Shown here: positions 57,052-64,000 of the stretch, piece after piece
How positions within the stretch are numbered: the stretch's first letter is position 1
Layout: each line of letters opens with the position of its first letter
Source: Torymus aiolomorphi
Taxonomy: Eukaryota > Arthropoda > Insecta > Hymenoptera > Torymidae
NCBI GenBank assembly: GCA_036365515.1
Contig: CM070877.1
Coordinates: 57,837,475 to 57,901,474 of the forward strand
Direction: 5' to 3'
Length of the DNA: 64,000 nucleotides
The notes under the pieces: generated by a model
What the model was told of the DNA's origin: nothing
The model's input: only the letters and a program-made list of their open reading frames with translations
Database searches by the model: none
Translations under genes and position numbers: made by a program

Positions 57052-59358
57052 ATGGTGAACGGAGACAACGATGAGCAGCAGGATGCCCTACCAACCCAGC
57101 AACAGCAGGGACGAATCGAGAGCATGCACTCCTGCAAACTACCGCCTTTTTGGAAGGCATCTCCCGAGGCCTGGTTCATACAGGTTGAGGCGGCACTAGC
57201 AGGCAACCAAATCAGAAACGACAATACGCGATATAACCTCGCGCTCACCAAACTGGACGGCGATACTGTACACGAGATGCTCGATGTGCTTCGCCAAGTG
57301 CCCCCCACCGGCAAGTATGACTACCTGAAAGAAAACGTCATCAAGTGCTTCGGTGACCCGCTAGAGGAACGTCTTAACAAGCTTCTCTCTACGGTCGGCA
57401 TGGAGGGACGCAAGCCAACGCAGCTTTTACGTCACATGAAGCACCTCGCCGGCGACAGAGCAACCGATGATCTCCTTAAAGTCAAGTGACTTAGCGCATT
57501 ACCCAACACGGCCCGCGGTGTTTTAGCCGCGCTGGACACCACATCGCTCGATAAGCTTGCGGAGGCAGCGGACAGACTCGTTGATGCCATGACACTCTCG
57601 TGCGCAGTCTCTCCAGTTGGTGGCCTCAGAAGCGCTTCACCAGGTAGGGGTGCAACAGGTGGGTCTCCCGGTCCAGGAGACTACGGCAACATGGCGTCGG
57701 TTCCCGCGCAAACAAGTGGCGCTCTTAACGCCATGGCCGCTGATATGACAACACTGCGCGGCAGCATGACGCAACTGCTCGCCATTAGCCAGCTTATGCT
57801 CGACCGCCTTCCACCCTCTAGCCAAGAGCAGCGACAGCACAACAATCGTGGACGCAGTCGCTCACGCTCACAACAGCACAATAACGCCTCTGCAGGCAAA
57901 ATCTGTTTTTATCATCGCCGATTTGGAGCGGCCGCACGTAGCTGTGAAGCGCCCCGCAGTTTCAATGCCCCCAGTCGGGAAACTAAATGTGCTGCCGCCT
58001 GTGCAGGCGACATACGGCAGCTGCGTTCACCTTCAGAAAACCGCCTATACACAGCAGACCGCGCCACGGGCTTGAGGTTCCTCATCGACTCGGGCTCGAG
58101 CGTCTCTCTCCTGCCTCGCTCGTCCGTATCAGGTAGACTCACGGAGCAGCCACTGCTCCTGTCAGCGGCTAACCTGTCACCTATTCGCACATACGGCCAG
58201 CGGATGGTCATGCTTGATCTCGGTATCAGGCGACCTTTCTCCAGGCCCCTTATCGTTGCCGACGTCAAGGACGCGATCCTGGGCGCAGATTTTCTGGCTC
58301 GCACAGGACTCCTCATAGATATACAGCAGCAACGCTTGATCGACTCGTGTACCTCGCACAGCGTGTCCGCCCAGGTGCAGACGGCCTCCGGCTATAGTAT
58401 TGCAGCACAAGGTCTCTCGCAACACGATATTGACACTAGGAGGGTGTACGACGAGCTACTCGCAGAGTTTGCTGACATAACCAAATCCAGGAAGCAGTCT
58501 GCTACCTTACACGGAGCACCGGTGAAGCACTTCATCCACACAACTGGAGAGACAGTTTGTGAGCGTCCTCGTCGTCTTTGTGGCGAGCGATTTCACGCAG
58601 CCAAAGACTTCTTCAAAATGCTACAGGACCGAGGCATTGTCAGACCTTCATCCAGCCAGTGGGCCAGTCCACTGCACTTGGTGAGCCGCAAGGAAGGTGG
58701 GTACCGAGCAACCGGCGACTATCGCCGACTCAACGCCTGTACCCAGCCAGATCGTTACCCAATCCCCGTTGTGGAAGACATACTGCATGAGTGCGCTGGC
58801 GCCTCTGTATTTTCCACCATTGACCTGGAAAAGGCCTTTTATCAGATACCCATGGCGGAGGAAGATATTTGTAAGACGGCCTTAACTACTCTCTTTGGCA
58901 TGTTTGAGTTCACTCGCATGCCAATGGGACTTCGCAACGCTACACAAACCTTTCAGCGATTTATGGATTCGCTGTTAAGAGACTTGCCATTCGCTAGATG
59001 CTACTTGGATGACATTATCGTCAAGTCAAGCAATCACAAGGAACACCTACAGCACCTGCGCTCCCTACTGCAAGTTCTCCTTCAAGCTGGACTCTTTATC
59101 AGGTTGGACAAGTGCGTCTGGGGACAGCCGGAAGTGGACTTCCTCGGTTTCATCATCTCCAGTAAGGGCTTTTGTCCGCCGCCCCGCAAGGTAGATGCTG
59201 TGATGAACTTCCCCAAACCAACCAACAGCACACAGCTGCGCAGGTTCCTGAGAATGATTAATCACCGACACAGCATTCCAAGAGCAGCCCGCATCCAGGC
59301 TCCACTCAACGGCCTCCTCACCGGCAAAGGACAGGTCAAGCGCTTCCCCATTGTCTAG
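57052..59358 (+). pseudogene. csRn1-like gag-protease-reverse transcriptase
   Basis: From ATG 57052 (MVNGDNDEQQ) the frame is broken only by a TGA at 57487-57489 at a position where the family has Trp. Gag: LPPFWKASPEAWFIQVEAAL, then the unusual CHCC-type motif CFYHRRFGAAARSCEAP of this clade, though its last Cys is Arg. Protease: LRFLIDSGSSVSLLP (58070-58115) and ILGADFLARTGLLID. Reverse transcriptase: YRATGDYRRLNACTQPDRYP, FSTIDLEKAFYQIPM, RMPMGLRNATQTFQRFMD and the catalytic CYLDDIIV (about 59000). The frame ends at a TAG (59356-59358) just before RNase H. Compared with relatives the finger, palm and thumb are all present, so the loss of function is recent. Confidence 0.92.
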
Positions 59359-59419
59359 AATCCCGATGCTGAACGGACGCAGCTGTCAACACCTTTTTCT
59401 CACCGAGTGCGCCGCTCGC

Positions 59420-60495
59420 GCTGCTCTCCGACGCTTCAGGTACCAACTTTGGAGGGGCATTATAGCAACTGCACGATGGCATTTGGCATCCGATTTCTTT
59501 CTTCTCCAGAGGGCTCTCGCCAGCCGAGCGCAAGTATAGTGCTTATGACCGAGAGCTGCTTGCAGCATTTGCAGCTGTCAAGTTTTTTAAACGCTTCTTG
59601 GAAGGTCGTAGCTTCACTCTTCATACGGACCACAAACCCCTCACTACTGCTGCTCAGCAACCATCGGATAAGGCCTCAACCAGGCAGCAGAGGCAATTGG
59701 ATTACCTGCTGCAGCACAACATCAACTTTGACTTCATTAAAGGAGAGCATAACGTCATAGCCGACGCCCTCTCTCACTCATGCTCGATCAGCATGCCTTC
59801 CGGCTTGCTGGCCGCAGACATCCAAGAGGCTCAGCAGCAGGATGCAGAACTTCAACACCTGCTGGCCAAAAATTTGCTAGACCTGCAGCTCCTCGCTGTC
59901 GACGGCACGCAAATTGCATGCAACACGGCTGACAATATTGTCAAGCCCTATCTGCCAAACAGCCTGCATCGCAAGGCCTTCGATGTTCTTCATTCACCAG
60001 CGCACCCAGGCCCTCGCGCGACCTGCAAGCTTCTCTCTCAAAAGTTTGCCTGGTCAGGTATAAAAAAGGACGCCTACCGCTGGGCGCGCAACTGCGAACC
60101 GTGCCAGCGTGCGAAGGTCAGCAGGCACAACCGAGCTGCTCTCAGCTCCTTTGACTCGCCAGATAACCGCTTTGAGCATATACACATCGACATAATAATC
60201 TTGCCGCCAGGCAGGCAGCTACTGCTACTGCCTAACAATCATAGACCGCTTCACAAGGTGGCCGTTAGCAGTCCCGCTATCTGACATCAACGCTGAGACG
60301 ACGGTATCAGCACTCCTCACGCACTGGATTGCGCACTACGGCTGTCCTCTTACCATAACCTCTGACCAAGGCACGCAATTTGAGGCGGCACTCTTCAAAC
60401 AGTTAGCAAGTTTGGTAGGAGCCCAGCACATACATACCACTCCTTACCACCCTCAAGCTAACGGCATCGTCGAGCGATTCTATCGCACGTTGTGA
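59420..60495 (+). pseudogene. csRn1-like RNase H and integrase, frameshifted
   Basis: RNase H motifs appear in a new frame: LLSDASGTNFGGAL, an in-frame TAG, YDRELLAAFAAVKFF and TLHTDHKPL (59600-59650), giving the acidic set of this enzyme. The integrase zinc finger follows (HSPAHPGPRATC, then NCEPCQRAK; H-H-C-C), then HIHID with the first catalytic Asp, a frameshift near 60235, DRFTRWPLAVPLSD, the second Asp in TSDQGTQFE and the Glu in NGIVERFYRTL (60465-60492). The frame is cut at about 60493 by the PLE insertion. Confidence 0.9.
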
Positions 60496-60557
60496 GGATC
60501 CTCGTGAGGGCCAATTCCCAGAAATAAATTTGAAAACAATCTTGAATACTAGATTGC

Positions 60558-60592
60558 AACGTTTCGTCAGGAAGTTCCCTGACCTCTTCAGG
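60558..60592 (-). other. PLE hairpin motif
   Basis: Minus strand: CCTGAAGAG, a perfect 6-bp stem GTCAGG/CCTGAC with a 6-nt loop, then GAAACGTTGC. This is the best example in the window and the only one beside a PLE with a long coding region. The CTGAAGA and GAAA boxes recall the hammerhead ribozyme core that is known from PLEs, but one extra G stands between CTGAAGA and the stem. Confidence 0.8.
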
Positions 60593-60788
60593 CTTTATTA
60601 AAAATATACAGAGTTAAAACACATACAAAAATAAAAATAAAAAACTAGTCAAATAAATTAAACACAATCTATGCAAAAACCTTTACCTATAAATAGCTAC
60701 GTCGATACTGGTAAGATACCAGTAGAGTCGAGATGGTATGCAGAACATAATGCACGCTTGGCTGGGGTTTATATATAATCACGCTTGT

Positions 60789-61735
60789 TTACCTTTTTAA
60801 ATGTAACGTTCTTAACAGCTTTTTGTATATATTATTCAAATTTTGTGTATCTTCTATTCTATTGATAGTGTTATGATTTAAATTAATATGTAACATTTCG
60901 GAAATAATTCGTTTCGTGTAATTGTTTTCCCTATCTAAAATTTGGATGTTTTTCCAGTCAACGATGTGTTTCATAGTTCTTTGGTGTGTTGCTATCACTG
61001 ATTTGTTATTGTTATCTCTTTCATGTTCTTTAATCCTATTTTTTAACATTCGCTTAGTTTCGCCAATATAAGTCGATGTACAAGACATACAATTTATCTT
61101 ATAAACTACGCCACATGTTTCTGATGTTTCTATTTTATCCTTTCCTAATTTAATTATATTGTTCAATTTTTTGTTGATCAAAGGTACTGTGCGGATGTTA
61201 TATTTGTTTAAAATATACGAACATTTTTTATAAAAGGTATTATTATATGGAATGGAAATTGTAGTTAGTGGACGGTTCTCATTATTAGTCTTTTTATTGT
61301 GATATTTGAGTTTTCGAAGTCTATTTCGTATGTGTATGTTTATAAATTCGGAAGGATAATTGTTACATAAGAGAAGTTCTGTAATTATGTGTATGTTCGC
61401 GTCATGAAAACAAGTATCGGATAAAAGAATTGCTCTATCCACCAGGTTCGCAACGATGTTTATTTTTTGTTGTATGGTGTGGTTAGAATTATAATTTAAC
61501 AGTCTCGATGATGCTGTTGTTTTTTGATACCAGTTAGTCAAAATTTGATTGTTTTTTCTCGTAAGACTGAGATCTAAAAAATTTATACTGTTGTCTATTT
61601 CAGATTCGAATGTAAATTTAAGATGAGTATTATACTTGTTAAACACTTGTAGAACTGTATCAACTTGATCGCTTTTAATGCTTATAATGTTTAAATGCGC
61701 TAATCGTTTCTGAACATCTGATTGTAACTTTGGGC
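60789..61735 (-). pseudogene. PLE protein: C-terminal reverse-transcriptase part and GIY-YIG endonuclease
   Basis: The open frame extends to 61928 but its part above about 61735 is antisense csRn1 sequence. From there it reads QSDVQKRLAHLNIISIKSDQ, FTFESEIDNSINFLDLSLTR (end of the reverse transcriptase and thumb), a basic linker (KKCSYILNKYNIRTVPLINK), then the GIY-YIG endonuclease: CGVVYKINCMSCTSTYIGET, KRMLKNRIKEHER, KHIVDWKNIQILDRE, KRIISEMLHI and the NHNTINRIEDTQNLN tail typical of PLEs. No stops interrupt this part. The catalytic reverse transcriptase blocks lie upstream and are absent, so the copy is 5'-truncated. Confidence 0.9.
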
Positions 61736-62385
61736 CTTTGTCACCAAACTCCGAGCTCTCTTTCAAGACGTCCGAGCAGTCCCAGCTTCCAGCCACGCGA
61801 AGTACCACGCCTTCCAGCATGGTCAATTGAACACATGCACACATGTCTTTCTGCGTACGGATGCCATTCGCAAACCTCTTCAACCGCCCTACTCGGGCCC
61901 CCACGAAGTCATCAAGAGAATCAGTCACAAGGTATTTGTGATACGGATTAACGGGGTAGAAAAGAGCATCTCCACGGATGGCCTGAAGCCGGCTTATCTC
62001 GACGCAGCAGATGAGCTATCCATCTCGCCTCCAGCCATCCAGCAACCACCGCCTGAACCACCCTCGCCTCCAGCCACCCAGCAACTACCGCTTGAACCAC
62101 CCTCGCCTCCAGCCACACTGCAACTACCGCTTGAACCACCCTTGCCTCCAGCCACCCAGAAGACAGCAGCTGAAGCGCCTACAACCCAACCACCTGTGCA
62201 ACCGTCGCAGAAGTCGTCCTATGATCAAACGCAGCCGCCCCAATAGCTGCCTCCAACGCTACAATCGGTGCCGTCTGCAGACGAAGCTGCTCTCTAGCCC
62301 AACATCCGTCCAGCTCTACCAGGCATCCTAAAGAGGAAGGTATCGTTTCCTTCGCACCTCACGAAGGACACTCGGGGGGAGTACC
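61735..62385 (+). pseudogene. csRn1-like integrase C-terminus and polypurine tract
   Basis: FVTKLRALFQDVRAVPASSH, then HVFLRTDAIRKPLQPPYSGP, HEVIKRISHKVFVIRINGVE and ISTDGLKPAYLDAAD match the C-terminal domain of csRn1-clade integrases. A Pro-rich tail follows with near-identical 36-bp repeats (CAACYACCGCYTGAACCACC), four copies over about 62040-62160. The polypurine tract (CTCGGGGGGAGTACC, 62371-62385) adjoins the 3' LTR. Confidence 0.88.
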
Positions 62386-62591
62386 TGTGGCGACACCTAT
62401 GAGCCACGGCGCGATCCTCCCAAGAAGATTTCCGATCAACCAGAATTGCTACACACACCGAAGAGGGCACACGCACGCTAGCTACTTTTCCCAACCATTG
62501 TTAATAGTGTAGTAAGTTGAATCAATAAACAACCTAGTCGTATACAACGTGTCACTTGTGTCATTACCCACCACCTGCTCCTAACAACGAA
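62386..62591 (+). mobile_element. csRn1-like gypsy 3' LTR
   Basis: Begins TGTGGCGACACC and matches the 5' LTR except for the loss of about 57 bp and some point changes. Followed by the ACATT target duplication. Confidence 0.93.
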
Positions 62592-63208
62592 ACATTCTTA
62601 TCAAAATTCTAACTTGAATAAAAATTCTTGCCAAAATCCTAACTCAAATACAAATTCTTGTCAAAATCTCAATACAAGTATAAACTCTTGTAAAAACGCT
62701 AACTCAATTACAAATTCTTACCAAAATTTTAACTTAAATGCAAATTCTTGTCAAAATTCTAACTCAATTGCGAATTCTTATCAAAATCCTAACTGGAGTG
62801 CGAACTCTAATAAAAATCCTAGCTCAAATCCAAATTCTAATCAAAATTTTTCAAATTCAAAAGAAAATTTGAAATCAAACTTTAAAGAAAATTTTTCGTC
62901 TAGAATTAAAACAAACTCGAGTGCAAACGAAAATTCAAAAAAAAAATTCAGAACAAAACAAAAATTCTAACTCAAATAGGAAAGAGGAATCAAGTTTGGA
63001 TATAAAGGCTAAATTAAATTCTGGAGATAATTCCAAGAAAACGAAAGATAAAGCAAATTCTAATACAAGTAACGATCAAGGAATTAATGAGGAGTTTATT
63101 TTTGAAAGATTGATAATGTTACAAAAATTTCTCAATCAAGACCAAGCACATTACAGTATTTTGTATGATAATGCCGAAGATATAGAAATATTGATTGAAA
63201 TATTGTGA
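62592..63208 (+). pseudogene. Outer Ty3/gypsy linker, second part
   Basis: Resumes in frame with HSYQNSNLNKNSCQNPNS and about nine further units of a 10-residue NSCQNxNx(T/I) repeat, then a Lys/Ser/Asn-rich part (SNSKENLKSNFKENFSS). A frameshift near 62955-62970 leads to the frame ending at 63208 (EFIFERLIMLQKFLNQDQ). This linker lies between protease and reverse transcriptase. Confidence 0.8.
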
Positions 63209-63450
63209 AGATAATAAATAAGAATGAGTTTTTTAACGAGCACTAAAAAATGTTTCGCGATTTAAAAACGCATTTTTAGCTCAGATCATTCGACGACTCA
63301 TCGTGCACATATCTGATTGATAATTGTTTAGGAGTAATAGAAAAGTGGAAAAAACTTCTTAAAGGGAAATCTACAAATTTGAAAATTGAGAAACATGTAA
63401 ATTGTCGGGTAGAAAGAGTTTTGAAAACGAACGCGTCGGTCAGATTAAAT
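63209..63450 (+). other. Gypsy linker debris with several stops
   Basis: All three forward frames are interrupted. Position and flanks show it is the missing start of the reverse transcriptase domain. Confidence 0.5.
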
Positions 63451-64000
63451 CTTTACTACGTTTTGAGCATTTGCTGTCAGAAGAGCGTACAGAGATAACA
63501 AAATTAATAGAGAGATTTAGCGATGTTTTTCACACTCCGGGTGAAAAATTAACGGCTACACCTATGTTAAAATTAACTATCCCAACCGTAGATGAAGTGC
63601 CAATTACTTCAAAACAGTTTCGATTGCCACCGGTGTATAAAAACGAGATAGAAAGACAAGTTGCAGAGTTATTGGCAAATGGCATAATTGAGCCTTCTAC
63701 ATCTTCATACTCTAGTCCTTGTTTTTTAGTACCAAAGAAAGAAGATATACATGGCAATAGAAAGTGCAGAATGGTAATTGATTATCGAAAATTAAATGAA
63801 AAAACACTCGATGATCAATTTCCTCTTCCAAATATTAACGAAATACTTGACCAGTTGGGAGGCTCAAAATACTTCTCTGTGTTCGATCTCGCATCAGGTT
63901 ACCACCAGTTAGAAATCGATGAGCGCGACCGCCACAAAACAGCTTTTGTGACAAATGGTGGGCTCTATCACTTTAATCGAGGTAGTTTTGGGCTAAGAAC
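63451..64000 (+). pseudogene. Outer Ty3/gypsy reverse transcriptase, cut by window end
   Basis: From about 63463 one frame stays open to the window edge: LIERFSDVFHTPGEKLTATP, TSKQFRLPPVYKNEIERQV, YSSPCFLVPKKED, CRMVIDYRKLNEKTLDDQFP, KYFSVFDLASGYHQLEIDER and GLYHFNRGSFGLR. These are the successive fingers and palm blocks of a Ty3/gypsy reverse transcriptase, including the first catalytic Asp (FDLASG). The remaining palm, RNase H and integrase lie beyond 64000. Whether the full element has later damage cannot be judged from here. Confidence 0.9.

Larger units (their letters stand above)
60494..61735 (-). mobile_element. 5'-truncated Penelope-like element inserted in integrase
   Basis: The minus strand carries a PLE gene fragment (below) and, at its 3' side, a hairpin motif (60558-60592) preceded by AT-rich terminal sequence. 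csRn1 integrase ends at 60493 and its C-terminal part resumes at about 61735. The roughly 300 bp expected between NGIVERFYRTL and FVTKLRALFQ are missing, so insertion went with a target deletion or was followed by one. Confidence 0.85.

Overview
The window is eukaryotic and looks like AT-rich, repeat-dense arthropod DNA. An insect is most likely, but the species cannot be read from sequence alone. There are no operons or bacterial signals. Almost everything recognisable is a transposable element: Ty1/copia, BEL/Pao, two Ty3/gypsy lineages (one csRn1-like), Penelope-like elements (PLEs), a pogo-like DNA transposon and an Academ-like DNA transposon with a nuclease domain. Satellites, minisatellites, microsatellites and foldback elements fill most of the rest. 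Only two short stretches look like host exons, both on the minus strand: 12578-12817 and 30663-30915.

Layout. 1-5873: a pogo-like transposase pseudogene lies between two inverted arrays of one 458-bp satellite, with a MITE in its 5' region. 5976-7780: a coiled-coil gene remnant, a 354-bp element carrying a PLE-type hairpin, and a candidate LTR. 7855-8894: a PLE remnant (GIY-YIG endonuclease) between inverted terminal repeats. 8950-10690: a decayed copia element. 11-13 kb: mostly empty, with one splice-bounded exon. 13720-15893 and 33446-35366: two inverted arms of a pyrimidine-rich repeat. 16.4-22.5 kb: a 170-bp tandem repeat, a 14-bp minisatellite, a 120-bp satellite and a G-rich foldback. 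23-28 kb: PLE fragments, microsatellites and a cluster of GC-rich hairpins. 28.5-33.4 kb: a GC-rich possible first exon, then an 830-890 bp repeat in inverted orientation around a C-terminal host exon and a MITE, then a foldback. 35.4-42.4 kb: GC-rich low-complexity DNA, a small MITE, a translated 33-bp repeat in inverted orientation, and a 1.3-kb foldback.

42.4-64 kb is a nested stack read from exact junctions. The outermost element is a Ty3/gypsy retrotransposon that runs off the right edge in its reverse transcriptase. A BEL/Pao element sits in its gag (target duplication GGCAA), and the 3' LTR of that BEL holds an 8.1-kb DNA transposon (target duplication TAG, about 1.17-kb terminal inverted repeats). 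Further on, a csRn1-like gypsy element sits in the protease/linker region of the outer element (target duplication ACATT), and a 5'-truncated PLE sits in its integrase. Removing the BEL and csRn1 insertions restores the outer reading frame. Nearly every coding region has stops or frameshifts, so this is a graveyard of mobile elements rather than a working gene cluster.

Two things stand out. One is the large Academ-like transposon combining a transposase, an XPG/FEN-type nuclease and a cysteine-rich CXC domain. The other is a conserved hairpin motif with compensatory stem changes that recurs at four unrelated PLE loci.
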